64,000 nucleotides of DNA from NCBI RefSeq assembly GCF_001425165.1, contig NZ_LMDU01000018.1:1-64000 (forward strand). Direction: 5' to 3'. Under the pieces are notes generated by a model that had not been told where the DNA came from, made no database searches, and saw only the letters and a list, made by a program, of their open reading frames with translations. The stretch comes from Pelomonas sp. Root405 (GTDB taxonomy: Bacteria > Pseudomonadota > Gammaproteobacteria > Burkholderiales > Burkholderiaceae_C). The position numbers were made by a program, and so were the translations under genes. Below are positions 44,656 to 54,800 of this stretch, in pieces (position 1 is the first letter of the stretch; every line of letters begins with the position of its first letter).

Positions 44656-45350
44656 GGCTCGGATCGCCGACGCTGCTCGCGGATGAGGTAGCCGGACGCA
44701 GCGGCCGCCATGACCGCGAGCGCCAGCCAGGTGGCGGCGTAGACGGCGTGATTGTTGGCGAAACGGACGACCGTCAGCCCTGGGCGCGGATACCGCTGCG
44801 GCTGGGCGGGGTCGGCGGCCTCGTCGATGAAGAAGGGCGCGGCGCGCTCGGCCACGCCGAGCTGGGCCGCGATGCCGGCCACGTCACGCGAGTACCAGCG
44901 TCCTTCCGCCGGCACGTTCTTGCGCAGGGGGCCGCCACCGGTCTCGGTCAGTCGCAGCAGGCCGGTCAGCTCGAGGGGGCCGTCAGGCGCGGCGTGCTGC
45001 TCTGGCGCACGGCGGTCGGGCGGCACGAAGCCACGGTTGATGAGGATGGCGCGGCCGTCGTTCAGCCGCAGCGGCGCGAACACCCAATAGCCGCCACCGA
45101 GTTCCGTGTTGGCCTGTACAAGGGCCTCGCTGCGTTCGAACTGGCCGCGCAAGCGGATGCGGCGGTATTCGTCGTCCTTGGACGCCACCCGCGGCGGCTC
45201 CAGCGGTTCAGCCTTCAGCCGCTGCTCGACGCGGGCGATGAGATCCTGCTTCCAGCCCAGGCGTTGCCACTGCCAGGCCGCCAGCGCCAGGAAGCCGATG
45301 CTGGCGAGGACGGAGGCGGCGATCAGCGCAATGCGCGCGGCTCGGGCCAT
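44652..45350 (-). CDS. SURF1-family cytochrome oxidase biogenesis protein
   Basis: A 232-residue protein with the SURF1 layout: a helix at about residues 5-25, a periplasmic domain and a second helix at 205-225. Conserved elements are WQWQRLGWKQ at the first helix end, GGYWVFAPLRLNDGRAILINRGFVPP in the middle and NNHAVYAATWLALA at the second helix. SURF1 assists heme delivery to haem-copper oxidase subunit I, usually for aa3-type enzymes. Here it sits within a bo3 quinol oxidase operon, between the oxidase genes and regB, so it may serve that enzyme. Confidence 0.92.
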   Translation of the reverse strand: MARAARIALIAASVLASIGFLALAAWQWQRLGWKQDLIARVEQRLKAEPLEPPRVASKDDEYRRIRLRGQFERSEALVQANTELGGGYWVFAPLRLNDGRAILINRGFVPPDRRAPEQHAAPDGPLELTGLLRLTETGGGPLRKNVPAEGRWYSRDVAGIAAQLGVAERAAPFFIDEAADPAQPQRYPRPGLTVVRFANNHAVYAATWLALAVMAAAASGYLIREQRRRSEP

Positions 45351-45359
45351 GTCAACGGC

Positions 45360-45488
45360 CTACGGCTCGCGGGTGGTGTTGTTCTTCTTTTTCTTCCCTT
45401 GGTCGTAATGCCACTTGATGGCCAGAAACATGCCAGTGCAGAACACGACAGCCTTGAAGGTCACGAGGACGACCGGGATCCAATCCAT
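45360..45488 (-). CDS. 42-residue single-helix membrane peptide in the cyo operon
   Basis: A small open frame from ATG at 45486-45488 to TAG at 45360-45362 in the gap between cyoD and SURF1. It encodes MDWIPVVLVTFKAVVF, continuing through one hydrophobic helix (about residues 4-24) and ending in a KKKK-rich tail, the orientation expected for a C-in single-pass protein. AAGG lies 11 bases upstream. It is too short to be called by common gene finders. Position 9 bases before SURF1 and 25 bases after cyoD implies co-transcription. It may be an accessory subunit or assembly factor, comparable in kind to CydX, but that is inference. Confidence 0.75.
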   Translation of the reverse strand: MDWIPVVLVTFKAVVFCTGMFLAIKWHYDQGKKKKNNTTREP

Positions 45489-45513
45489 CTTCCGAATACC
45501 TTTCAGTCAACGG

Positions 45514-45897
45514 CTACATGTTCCGCATCGCGGCGGGATCAGGCGTCGGCATCATGTTGGTGTTCATGTGATACATGACCCAGACCGAGCCGGCCAGCAT
45601 GATGACGACCAGCGCCGCCGTGAACAGCAGCGCAAGCATGGACCAGCCCTGCTCGACCTTGGCGTTCATGTGCAGGAAATAGATCATGTGCACGACCATC
45701 TGCACGGCCGCGAAGCCGAGGATGACGAAACCGGTCATCTGCGGGCTGGGCAGCACCTTGGCCATGACGAGCCAGAACGGGATGGCGGTCAGGATGACCG
45801 ACAGGATGAAGCCGGTGGCGTAGCCCTTGTAGCTGACGTGGAAGTCAGCCTCACCGTCGAGGTGGTCGTCGTGATCATGCGCGTGGTTGGCCGCCAT
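45514..45897 (-). CDS. cyoD: Cytochrome bo3 ubiquinol oxidase subunit IV
   Basis: A 127-residue membrane protein. After a His/Asp-rich N-terminus (HAHDHDDH), three helices follow: GYATGFILSVILTAIPFW, MTGFVILGFAAVQMVVHMIYFLHM and LLFTAALVVIMLAGSVWVMYHM, matching CyoD. It stabilises the CuB site during assembly of the oxidase. The start overlaps the cyoC stop by one base (TGATG). Confidence 0.95.
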   Translation of the reverse strand: MAANHAHDHDDHLDGEADFHVSYKGYATGFILSVILTAIPFWLVMAKVLPSPQMTGFVILGFAAVQMVVHMIYFLHMNAKVEQGWSMLALLFTAALVVIMLAGSVWVMYHMNTNMMPTPDPAAMRNM

Positions 45898-46520
45898 CAC
45901 AGCACTCCCATCAGGTAGACGAAGGTGAAGACGCCGATCCAGACGACGTCCAGAAAGTGCCAGAACATTGACAGGCACATCAGGCGCCGGCGATTGGCGG
46001 GCGTGAGGCCGAGCTTTTGCACCTGCACCATCAGCGTGACCAGCCAGATGCAGCCGAAGGTGACGTGCAGGCCGTGCGTGCCCACCAGCGTGAAGAAGCT
46101 GGACAGGAAGGCGCTGCGCTGTGGGCCGGCGCCCTGGGCGATGAGGTGGTGGAACTCGTAGATCTCGATGGCCAGGAAGCCCAGGCCGAGCACGCCGGTG
46201 ACGGCCAGCCAAGCCAGCACATGCGACTTGCGGCGCGCCTGCATCGCGATCATCGCGAAGCCATAGGTGATGGACGAGAACAGCAGCAGGGCTGTGTTGA
46301 TGGCCACCAGTTGCAGGTCGAACAGGTCGGCGCCCGAGGGCCCCGCCGCATAGCTGCGGCCGAGCACGGCGTAGACGGCGAACAGCACCGCGAAGATGAG
46401 GCAGTCGCTCATCAGATAGAGCCAGAAGCCCAGCATGGTGCTGTTGGGCGGATGGTGGGCGCCGGCCTGGTCGTAGTAGACCGGTGCGCCGTTCAGATGG
46501 GTGGCAACGGTTGTGGACAT
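45897..46520 (-). CDS. cyoC: Cytochrome bo3 ubiquinol oxidase subunit III
   Basis: A 207-residue subunit with five helices, as in CyoC rather than the seven-helix aa3 subunit III. Family blocks include TMLGFWLYLMSDCLIFAVLFA at the first helix, FLAIEIYEFHHLI with the conserved Glu and His, and FFTLVGTHGLHVTFGCIWL. It ends FLDVVWIGVFTFVYLMG. It lies 15 bases after cyoB and overlaps cyoD. Confidence 0.96.
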   Translation of the reverse strand: MSTTVATHLNGAPVYYDQAGAHHPPNSTMLGFWLYLMSDCLIFAVLFAVYAVLGRSYAAGPSGADLFDLQLVAINTALLLFSSITYGFAMIAMQARRKSHVLAWLAVTGVLGLGFLAIEIYEFHHLIAQGAGPQRSAFLSSFFTLVGTHGLHVTFGCIWLVTLMVQVQKLGLTPANRRRLMCLSMFWHFLDVVWIGVFTFVYLMGVL

Positions 46521-46535
46521 CTTGTCGTCTTCCGA

Positions 46536-48551
46536 TCAGGCGGCTGAACGCGCAGCTGCGGCCAGGGCGCGGGTGCGTGCGTCCTCGGCGAGGGCCACTG
46601 CGTCGGCCTTGATGTGGTAATCGCGGTCGTAGTTGAAGGTGTGCACGATGGCGGCGATGACGGTGGCGGCGAAAGTCGCGGCGGCGATCCAGTACATGTG
46701 CCAGATCAGCGCGAAGGCCATGGCCGTGGCGAGCATGGAGATGATGAAGCCGGCGCCGGTGTTCCTCGGCATGTGGATATCGACGAAGCCCTTGACCGGG
46801 CGCTCGGCGCCGCGCTGCTTCATGTCGTACCAGGCGTCCATCTCGTGCGCGATGGGCGTGAAGGCGAAGTTGTAGTCAGGCGGCGGCGACGAGGTGGACC
46901 ACTCCAGCGTGCGGCCGCCCCAGATGTCGCCCGTGGTGTCGCGCAGCTGGTTGCGGCGCAGGATGCTGACGCCGATCTGCACCAGGAAGGCGGCGATGCC
47001 GACGGCGATGATGCCCGCGCCGACGGCGGCGATGACGAACCAGATCTGCAGCGACGGGTCGTCGAAGTGGCTGACACGGCGCGTGACGCCCATCAGGCCC
47101 AGCACGTACAGCGGCGTGAACGCGACCCAGAAGCCGATGAACCAGCACCAGAACGAGACCTTGCCCCAGAAGGCGTCCAGGCGGAAGCCGAAGGCCTTGG
47201 GGAACCAGTAGTTGATGCCGGCGAACACGCCGAACACCACGCCGCCGATGATGACGTTGTGGAAGTGGGCGATCAGGAACAGGCTGTTGTGCAGCACGAA
47301 GTCGGCCGCCGGCACGGCCAGCAGCACGCCGGTCATGCCGCCGACGGTGAAGGTGACCATGAAGCCCACCGTCCACAGCATCGGCACCTCGAACTGGATG
47401 CGGCCGCGGTACATCGTGAACAGCCAGTTGAAGATCTTGGCGCCCGTCGGGATCGAGATGATCATCGTCGTGATGCCGAAGAAGCTGTTCACGCTGGCGC
47501 CCGAGCCCATCGTGAAGAAGTGGTGCAGCCAGACGAGGTAGGACAGGATGGTGATGACGACCGTGGCGTAAACCATGGATGCATAGCCGAACAGCTTCTT
47601 GCGGCTGAACGTGGACACCACCTCCGAGAAGATGCCGAAGATCGGCAGGATCAGGATGTAGACCTCCGGGTGGCCCCAGATCCAGATCAGGTTCACGTAG
47701 AGCATGGCGTTGCCGCCGAGGTCGTTCGTGAAGAAGTTGGTGCCGAGGTAGCGGTCGGCGGTCAGCAGCGTCAGCGTGGCGGCCAGCACCGGGAAGCTGG
47801 CAACGATCAGCACGTTGGTGCACAGCGACGTCCACGTGAAGACGGGCATCTTCATCATGGTCATGCCGGGCGCGCGCATCTTGATGATGGTGGCGATCAG
47901 GTTGATGCCCGACAGCGTCGTGCCCACCCCCGCGATCTGCAGTGACCACAGGTAGTAATCCACCCCGGGGTCGGGGCTGGCCAGAATGCCCGACAGCGGC
48001 GGGAAGGCCAGCCAGCCGGTCTTGGCGAACTCGCCGACGAATAGCGAGATCATGACCAGGATGGCGCCGCCGGCCGTCATCCAGAAACTGAAGTTGTTCA
48101 GGAAGGGGAAGGCCACGTCGCGTGCGCCGATCTGCAGCGGCACGACGTAGTTCATCAGGCCCGTCACGAAGGGCATCGCGACGAAGAAGATCATGATGAC
48201 GCCGTGCGCTGTGAAGATCTGGTCGTAGTGGTGCGGCGGCAGGAAGCCGGCGTTCTCGCCAAAGGCCATGGCCTGGTGGGCGCGCATCATCAGCGCATCG
48301 GCAAAGCCGCGCAGCAGCATGACGATGCCCAGCAGCATGTACATGATGCCGATCTTCTTGTGGTCGATGCTGGTGATCCAGTCGTTCCACAGATGGCCCC
48401 AGAGGCGGAACTTGGTGATCAGCGCAAACACGAACAGGCCGCCTAGCACGACCGTGATGAAGGTCGCGACGAGGATGGGCTCGTGGATCGGCAGGGCATG
48501 CAGGCCAAGCCGGCCAAAGACCGGGTGGAGCTCTTCAGGGTAGACGGTCAT
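46536..48551 (-). CDS. cyoB: Cytochrome bo3 ubiquinol oxidase subunit I (haem-copper catalytic subunit)
   Basis: A 671-residue catalytic subunit. Numbering runs ten above that of Escherichia coli CyoB in the N-terminal part: the quinone-site residues Arg81, Asp85, His108 and Gln111 match R71, D75, H98 and Q101, and the haem ligand His116 matches H106. [11 protein letters not shown] holds the CuB His, the proton-channel Glu and the cross-linked Tyr; LHHFFTMG gives the two further CuB His; HFHNVIIGG gives the two haem His. So all redox and quinol-binding residues are intact and quinol is the electron donor. It reduces O2 to water while pumping protons. Confidence 0.98.
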   Translation of the reverse strand: MTVYPEELHPVFGRLGLHALPIHEPILVATFITVVLGGLFVFALITKFRLWGHLWNDWITSIDHKKIGIMYMLLGIVMLLRGFADALMMRAHQAMAFGENAGFLPPHHYDQIFTAHGVIMIFFVAMPFVTGLMNYVVPLQIGARDVAFPFLNNFSFWMTAGGAILVMISLFVGEFAKTGWLAFPPLSGILASPDPGVDYYLWSLQIAGVGTTLSGINLIATIIKMRAPGMTMMKMPVFTWTSLCTNVLIVASFPVLAATLTLLTADRYLGTNFFTNDLGGNAMLYVNLIWIWGHPEVYILILPIFGIFSEVVSTFSRKKLFGYASMVYATVVITILSYLVWLHHFFTMGSGASVNSFFGITTMIISIPTGAKIFNWLFTMYRGRIQFEVPMLWTVGFMVTFTVGGMTGVLLAVPAADFVLHNSLFLIAHFHNVIIGGVVFGVFAGINYWFPKAFGFRLDAFWGKVSFWCWFIGFWVAFTPLYVLGLMGVTRRVSHFDDPSLQIWFVIAAVGAGIIAVGIAAFLVQIGVSILRRNQLRDTTGDIWGGRTLEWSTSSPPPDYNFAFTPIAHEMDAWYDMKQRGAERPVKGFVDIHMPRNTGAGFIISMLATAMAFALIWHMYWIAAATFAATVIAAIVHTFNYDRDYHIKADAVALAEDARTRALAAAARSAA

Positions 48552-48561
48552 CCGGCTTCTC

Positions 48562-49638
48562 TCAGTTCTTCAGCGCAACGCCGTTGACGGCGGCGATCTC
48601 AATGGGCAGGCCCTGCGGGTTGGTGGGCGTGCACAGCGCCGCGACGACGATGCGATCGCGCTTGCCGCCATCGGCATCCCGCCACGGGCTCTTCATCGTG
48701 CTGGCCAGGCCGCCCTTGCCGGCGCCGCCGGCCGCGTCGATGGCCATCATCTGGCTGACGCACATCTTCTTGCCGTCGACGCAGCGGTCGACGATGGCGC
48801 CCCACAGGCCCGGCTCCACACTGGCGAAACGGCGCACCGGCTCCTTGGCGCTGGGCTGTTCCAGCTTGAGGTAGTCGGCCCGCGTCAGCGAGGCGCCGCC
48901 GGCCTTGCTGGACTCGACCCAGCGCGCGAAGTCTTCATTCGACAGGCCATGGAACTTGAAGCGCATGTCCGAGAAGCCCTCGCCGCTGTAGTGCGCGGAC
49001 AGGCCGTCATAGACGCCGGCCTTGTTGATGACGGCGTGCAGCTGCGTCTCCATGCCGGGCATCGTGTAAATCATTCCCGCCAGAGCGGGCACGTAGAAGG
49101 TGTTCATCACGTTGGTCGACGTGAGGCGGAAGTGGATGGGGCGGTCCACCGGCGCGGCCATCTCGTTGACGGTGGCGATGCCCTGCTCGGGGTAGATGAA
49201 CAGCCACTTCCAGTCCATGGAGACGGCGTAGACCTCCAGCGGCTTGACGCCCGGCACCAGCGGCTTGTCTTCGGCGATGCGATCCAGCGGGCGGAAGGGG
49301 TCGAGCTTGTGGGTGCTGATCCAGGTGATGGCGCCCAGCGCGATGATGATCAGCAGCGGCGCGCCCCAGATGACGAGTTCCAGGCGCGTGGAATGGTCCC
49401 AGTCCGGCGCGTACGTCGCCTCCGGGTTGGACTGGCGGTAGCGGAACGCGAAGAACAGCGTCAGGGCAATCACCGGGACGATGATGAGCAGCATCAGCAA
49501 CGTCGACGTGACAATCAGCTGGGCCTGCTGCTGCGCGATGTCGCCATGCGGCTTCATCACGATCCAATCGCAACCGGACAAAGCGAAGCTGGCTGACAAG
49601 ACCAGGGCGCTGTTGAGGAGAGACTTGTTGGGGTACAT
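48562..49638 (-). CDS. cyoA: Cytochrome bo3 ubiquinol oxidase subunit II
   Basis: A 358-residue lipoprotein: the lipobox ends LSGC with Cys23, followed by two helices and a periplasmic cupredoxin-like domain. [33 protein letters not shown] replaces the CuA site; no CxxxC pair is present, confirming a quinol rather than cytochrome c donor. The ATG at 49638 is chosen because it starts the signal sequence directly; the frame continues upstream. It is the first gene of the eight-gene operon, and the region before it carries two dyads. The C-terminus extends beyond the E. coli protein with a Cys-containing tail. Confidence 0.96.
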   Translation of the reverse strand: MYPNKSLLNSALVLSASFALSGCDWIVMKPHGDIAQQQAQLIVTSTLLMLLIIVPVIALTLFFAFRYRQSNPEATYAPDWDHSTRLELVIWGAPLLIIIALGAITWISTHKLDPFRPLDRIAEDKPLVPGVKPLEVYAVSMDWKWLFIYPEQGIATVNEMAAPVDRPIHFRLTSTNVMNTFYVPALAGMIYTMPGMETQLHAVINKAGVYDGLSAHYSGEGFSDMRFKFHGLSNEDFARWVESSKAGGASLTRADYLKLEQPSAKEPVRRFASVEPGLWGAIVDRCVDGKKMCVSQMMAIDAAGGAGKGGLASTMKSPWRDADGGKRDRIVVAALCTPTNPQGLPIEIAAVNGVALKN

Positions 49639-49690
49639 CCTGAGGTGCGCGCAAGGGTTAACGATCTTGCCCACAGCGATGGAATGTAAG

Positions 49691-49708
49691 TTGATTGAGG
49701 TAAATCAA
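49691..49708. promoter_or_regulatory. TTGATT-N6-AATCAA dyad in the cyoA/MFS divergent promoter region
   Basis: TTGATT (49691-49696) and AATCAA (49703-49708) are exact inverted repeats with six bases between them. The half-sites look like FNR/ANR half-sites (TTGAT, ATCAA), but the spacing is eight between those pentamers instead of four, so a canonical FNR box is not claimed. It lies 53 bases upstream of the cyoA ATG. Confidence 0.5.
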
Positions 49709-49711
49709 CGA

Positions 49712-49728
49712 TTGGACATTTTGTCCAA
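49712..49728. promoter_or_regulatory. TTGGACA-TTT-TGTCCAA dyad in the cyoA/MFS divergent promoter region
   Basis: Two seven-base arms are exact reverse complements around TTT. This 17-base palindrome lies between the first dyad and the MFS gene, 24 bases before that gene's ATG and 74 bases from cyoA. It is likely an operator for a dimeric regulator; the regulator is unknown. RegA is one candidate for the region, but the site does not resemble the RegA motif I remember. Confidence 0.55.
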
Positions 49729-49752
49729 GGCATAGACGGAGACAAGCCCGAA

Positions 49753-51081
49753 ATGGCAATGAGCAGTACGTTCCAGACCCCCCAATCCGGCCCGCTGACG
49801 ACGCGCACCGACGAGGATCTTGCACCCGGCGACATTGCCGTCGGCGTCATCATCGGCCGCGCTTCCGAATACTTCGACTTCTTCGTCTTCGGCATCGCCT
49901 CGGTGCTGGTCTTCCCGCAGGTCTTCTTTCCCTTCGTCGACCCGCTGACCGGCACGCTCTACGCGTTCCTGGTCTTTGCGCTGGCATTCCTCGTCCGCCC
50001 GGTCGGCACGCTGATCGGCATGGAAATCCAGCGCCGCTTCGGCCGCTCCGCGAAGCTGACGGCCGCCCTCTTCCTGCTCGGCTGCTCCACGGTCGCCATG
50101 GGCCTGCTGCCCAGCTTCGCCGCAGCGGGCAGCACGGCCATCGTGCTGCTGGCGCTGTGCCGCGTCGGCCAGGGCCTGGCGCTGGGCGGCTCCTGGGACG
50201 GCCTGCCGTCGCTGCTGGCGCTGAACGCGCCGCCGCACCGCCGCGGCTGGTACGCCATGCTGGGCCAGTTGGGCGCGCCGCTGGGCTTCTTCGTCGCGTC
50301 GGGCGTGTTCCTGTACGTCTACAGCAGCCTCGACAGCAAGGACTTCCTGTCCTGGGGCTGGCGCTTCCCCTTCTTCACGGCCTTCGCGATCAACGTCGTC
50401 GCGCTGTTCGCCCGGCTGCGCCTGGTCGTCACGCACGAGTACGAGAAGCGCATGGAGGAACACGAGCTGGACCCGGCTCACCTGCACGCGCTGCTGCCGG
50501 CCCAGGGCCATCACATCGTCATCGGCGCCTTCGCGGCGCTGGCCAGCTACGCCCTCTTCCACCTGGTGACGGTGTTCCCGCTGTCGTGGGTGGCGCTGTC
50601 CGACCCGCAGGGCATCGACGATTTCATGAAGATGGAGCTGCTGGGCGCCGCCTTTGCGGCGGCCGCCATGCCGATGTCGGGCCTGATCGCCGACAAGATC
50701 GGCCGGCGCAGCTATCTCGGCGCGATGGCGATGGCCATCGGCGTCTTCGCGCTGTTCGCACCCTTCATGCTGGGCGGCGGCAAGCCTGGCCAGGCGGCTT
50801 TCATCCTGATCGGCTTCGTGCTGCTGGGCCTGTCCTATGGCCAGTCGGCGGGCTCGGTCACTTCCAACTTCCTGCCCCACTTCCGCTACACCGGCGCAGC
50901 GCTGACCGCCGACATGGCCTGGCTGCTGGGCGCGGCCTTTGCACCGGTCGTGGCGTTGTACCTGTCGTCGCGTTTCGGCCTGGTGTCGCTCAGCGTCTAC
51001 CTGCTGTCGGGCGTCGTCTGCACGCTGGTGGCGCTGCGGGTGAACAAACGGCTGCGGGCGGCGCCGGTCGTTCAGGACTGA
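49753..51081 (+). CDS. MFS transporter (metabolite:H+ symporter-like)
   Basis: A 442-residue, 12-helix transporter. The first loops show IIGRASEYFDFFVFGIASVLVFP, the MHS-subfamily-like start, then RPVGTLIGMEIQRRFGRSAK (the RxGRR-type loop between helices 2 and 3) and ADKIGRRSYLG in the second half. It ends with a charged tail. Substrate could be an organic acid or osmolyte; neighbours do not tell. It is divergent from cyoA across 114 bases that contain two dyads and is followed by a terminator. Confidence 0.88.
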   Translation: MAMSSTFQTPQSGPLTTRTDEDLAPGDIAVGVIIGRASEYFDFFVFGIASVLVFPQVFFPFVDPLTGTLYAFLVFALAFLVRPVGTLIGMEIQRRFGRSAKLTAALFLLGCSTVAMGLLPSFAAAGSTAIVLLALCRVGQGLALGGSWDGLPSLLALNAPPHRRGWYAMLGQLGAPLGFFVASGVFLYVYSSLDSKDFLSWGWRFPFFTAFAINVVALFARLRLVVTHEYEKRMEEHELDPAHLHALLPAQGHHIVIGAFAALASYALFHLVTVFPLSWVALSDPQGIDDFMKMELLGAAFAAAAMPMSGLIADKIGRRSYLGAMAMAIGVFALFAPFMLGGGKPGQAAFILIGFVLLGLSYGQSAGSVTSNFLPHFRYTGAALTADMAWLLGAAFAPVVALYLSSRFGLVSLSVYLLSGVVCTLVALRVNKRLRAAPVVQD

Positions 51082-51096
51082 AGATTGCCTTGATGC

Positions 51097-51118
51097 AAAG
51101 CGGGCTTCGGCCCGCTTT
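51097..51118 (+). terminator. Intrinsic terminator after the MFS gene
   Basis: AAAGCGGGC (51097-51105), loop TTCG, GCCCGCTTT (51110-51118), then TGCTTTG. A nine-base perfect stem with a stable UUCG-type loop. It lies 15 bases after the stop codon and before the GST gene. Confidence 0.85.
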
Positions 51119-51143
51119 TGCTTTGCTGGACAGAGAAACCACC

Positions 51144-51818
51144 ATGACGCTGACCCTGCACTATCACCCGCTGTCTTCCCATTGCTGGAAGCTGCTGATC
51201 GCGCTGGCCGAGAACGGCACACCTTACGAGGCAAGGCAAGTCAACCTGGGTGACCCGGCAGAACGCGCGGCCTACGCGGCGCTTTGGCCCACGGCCAAGA
51301 TCCCGCTGCTGGTGGACGGTGATCGGGTCGTGCCCGAGACGTCTGTTCAGATCGAGTATCTCGACCGACGCCACCCCGGCCGCTTGCGCATGTTGCCGGA
51401 GGACTTTGACGCCCAATTGCAGGTGCGGCTGTGGGACCGTCTGTTCGACTGCTATGTCATGGACCCGATGCAGCGCTACATCGCCCAGTTGCTGCGCCCG
51501 GAGGCAGAGCGGGACGCCAAGACGATGACGGCTGCGGTCGACGCTCTCGGCATGGCCTACGACATGATCGAAAGCCGGATGGGCGACCATGCCTGGGCGG
51601 CAGGCAGGGACTTCAGCATGGCCGATTGCGCGGCAGCGCCGGCCCTGTTCTACGCGAGCACCGTCCGGCCGTTTTCAGCGGGGCAGGCGCGGCTGAGCGC
51701 CTACTTCGAGCGCCTGCTGGCGCGCGGCTCCGTCTGGCAGGCCATCGTGCAGGCGCAGCCCTGGTTCCAGTACTACCCGCACCGGCAGGCACTGCCGGCG
51801 CGCTTCCTGGTGGCTTAG
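51144..51818 (+). CDS. Glutathione S-transferase family protein
   Basis: A 224-residue GST. The thioredoxin-like N-terminal half begins [21 protein letters not shown], with SSHCW at the catalytic Ser/Cys position, and KIPLLVDGD followed by [12 protein letters not shown] for the glutathione gamma-glutamyl contact (the ES/TS element). The helical C-terminal half contains [18 protein letters not shown], the N-capping box of the hydrophobic core. It conjugates or isomerises electrophiles; the substrate is unknown. Its stop codon interlocks with that of purL (TTAG at 51815-51818). Confidence 0.92.
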   Translation: MTLTLHYHPLSSHCWKLLIALAENGTPYEARQVNLGDPAERAAYAALWPTAKIPLLVDGDRVVPETSVQIEYLDRRHPGRLRMLPEDFDAQLQVRLWDRLFDCYVMDPMQRYIAQLLRPEAERDAKTMTAAVDALGMAYDMIESRMGDHAWAAGRDFSMADCAAAPALFYASTVRPFSAGQARLSAYFERLLARGSVWQAIVQAQPWFQYYPHRQALPARFLVA

Positions 51819-54800
51819 CCCAGCGCCTTACGGGCGTTCTGGAACATCCGCAACCACGGGCTGTGCTGCGCGCGGTCGCCGGAAGTCCAACTCATCTGCA
51901 CGTTGCGGAAGACGCGCTCCGGATGCGGCATCAGCGCCGTGAAGCGGCCGTCCGGCGTGGTCACCGAAGTCAGGCCGCCCGGGCTGCCGTTCGGGTTGAA
52001 CGGGTAGGCCTCGGTGGCCTGGCCGTGGTTGTCGACAAAGCGCATCGCGGGGATGACCTTGGCCGCATCGCCCTGGCGAGCGAAGTTGGCGAAGCCCTCG
52101 CCATGGGCAACTGCGATGGGCAGCCGGCTGCCCGCCATGCCCTGGAAAAAGACGCTGGGGGACGCCAGCACCTCGACCAAAGACAGCCGCGCCTCGAACT
52201 GCTCGCTCTGGTTGCGCGTGAAGCGCGGCCAGGCGTCGGCGCCCGGGATGATGGGCGCCAGCGCGGCCAGCATCTGGCAGCCGTTGCAGACGCCCAGCGC
52301 CAGCGTGTCTTGCCGCGCAAAGAAAGCGCGGAACTGCTCGGCCAGCACCGGGTTGAACATGATGCTGCGCGCCCAGCCTTCGCCCGCGCCCAGGGTGTCG
52401 CCATAGCTGAAGCCGCCGCAAGCCACGAAGGCCGCAAAGCCATCCAGCTTGACCGCGCCCGACTGCAGGTCACTCATGTGCACGTCAAAGCTGTCGAAGC
52501 CGCCGAGCGACATCGCATAGGCCATCTCGATGTGTGAATTGACGCCCTGCTCCCGCAGGATCGCGACCTTCGGTCTCGCGCCCGTGGAGACGAACGGTGC
52601 CTCTGGTGTGAACGTCAGCTGCACATGCAGGCCCGGGTCGTCAGCCTTGCCGGCGGCGGCGTGTTCTGCATCTGCGCCGGCCGGGTTGTCGCGCAATTGC
52701 GCGATGCGCCAGCTCACTTCGTCCCAGGTCTGTTGAAGCGCGGTCAGCTCCGCGCCGAAAACCTTCTTGGCATCGCGCCAGACTTCCACCTGGCGCCGCG
52801 TGTTCGGCTTGGCGACCACATGGGAATGCCGGGAAAGGCCATGGGCACGCAGCACCTGCATGACCGCGTCTCGGTCGGCCGCACGCACCTGGATCAGCGC
52901 GCCGAGTTCCTCGCTGAACAAGGCACGCAGCGTCAGCTCCTCGCGGCGGGCGCTGACCTGGGCGGCCCAGTTCTTGGAGTCGCCCATGTCGGCGCGGCTG
53001 TCGCTGATGCCGTCGCCTTCGGTGACCAGCATGTCCACGTTCAGGCTCAGGCCAGTCTGGCCGGCAAAGGCCATCTCGCAGGCCGCCGCCCACAGGCCGC
53101 CGTCGCTGCGGTCGTGATAGGCCAGCAGCTTGCCGTCGGCACGCAGCTCGTTGATCGCGTTGACCAGCGCGACCAGTTGTTGCGGCTCGTCCAGGTCGGG
53201 CACATCGCTGCCGAACTGGTTCAGCGTCTGCGCCAGGATGGAGCCCGCCATGCGGTGCTTGCCTTGGCCCAGGTCGATCAGGATGAGCGCCGAATCCTCG
53301 CGCTGCAGCTCGGGCGTCAAGGTGCCGCGCACATCGCCCACGCTGGCGAACGCCGTGACGATCAGCGACACCGGCGCGGTCACCTGCTGGCCATCCCACT
53401 TGGTGCGCATCGACAAGGAATCCTTGCCGACCGGGATCGAAATGCCCAGCGCCGGGCACAGTTCCATGCCGACGGCCTTGACGGTGTCGAACAGCGCCGC
53501 GTCCTCGCCCGCTTCACCGCAGGCCGCCATCCAGTTGGCGCTGAGCTTCACGCGCGGCAGCTCGATAGGTGCCGCGAGCAGGTTTGTGATGGCCTCGGCC
53601 ACGGCCATGCGGCCCGAGGCCGGCGCGTTGACGGACGCCAGCGGCGTGCGCTCGCCCATGCTCATCGCCTCGCCGGCAAAGCCGTTGAAGTCGGCCAGCG
53701 TGACGGCGCAATCCGCCACCGGCACTTGCCAGGGGCCGACCATCTGGTCGCGGTGATTCAGGCCACCCACGGTGCGGTCGCCGATGGTGACGAGGAAGCG
53801 CTTGCTGGCGACAGTCGGGTGGCGCAGCACGTCCAACGCCGCCTGCTCTAGCTTGACGCCCGACAGGTCCAGCGCACCGCCGCTGCGAGCCACGCGCTTG
53901 ACATCGCGCTGCATCTTGGGCGGTTTGCCCAGCAGCACGTCCATCGGCATGTCGATGGGGTGGTCCGTTACTTCCGTGTTGCCATCCACCAGCTTCAAGT
54001 CACGCTCTTCCGTGACGACGCCGACGACCGCGAACGGGCAGCGCTCGCGCGCGCACATGGCCGCGAAGCGGTCCAGGCTGCCGGGCGCGATGGCCAGCAC
54101 GTAGCGCTCCTGGCTCTCGTTGCACCAGATTTCCTTGGGCGCCAGGCCGGACTCCTCCAGCGGCACCTTGCGCAGGTCGAAGCGCGCGCCGCGGCCGGCG
54201 TCGTTCACCAGCTCGGGGAAGGCATTCGAGATGCCGCCGGCGCCCACGTCGTGGATGGCCAGCACGGGGTTCTCTTGCCCAAGGCCCCAGCAGTGGTTGA
54301 TGACCTCCTGCGCACGCCGCTCGATCTCGGGGTTACCGCGCTGCACGGAATCGAAGTCCAGGTCGGCCGTGTTCGTGCCCGCCGCCATCGAACTGGCCGC
54401 GCTGCCGCCCATGCCGATGCGCATGCCGGGGCCGCCCAGCTGGATCAGCAGACTGCCGGCCGGGAATTCGATCTTCTTGGTCAGGTCGGCGCGGATCTGG
54501 CCCAGGCCGCCGGCAATCATGATGGGCTTGTGATAGCCGCGGCGGATGCCGTCCACCGTCTGCTCGAAGACGCGGAAATAGCCCGCCAGGTTCGGCCGGC
54601 CGAACTCGTTGTTGAAGGCCGCACCACCGAGCGGGCCTTCGATCATGATCTGCAGCGCCGACGCGATGTGCGCCGGCTTGCCCACCGGGTTGTGCTCCCA
54701 GCTCTCGGCCAGGCCCGGCAGGTGCAGGTTGGAGACCGAGAAGCCGGTCAGGCCCGCCTTGGGCTTGGAGCCGCGGCCGGTTGCGCCTTCATCGCGGATC

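Noticed and set aside
49691..49708. Canonical FNR/ANR box
   Set aside because: The TTGAT and ATCAA half-sites are eight bases apart, not four.
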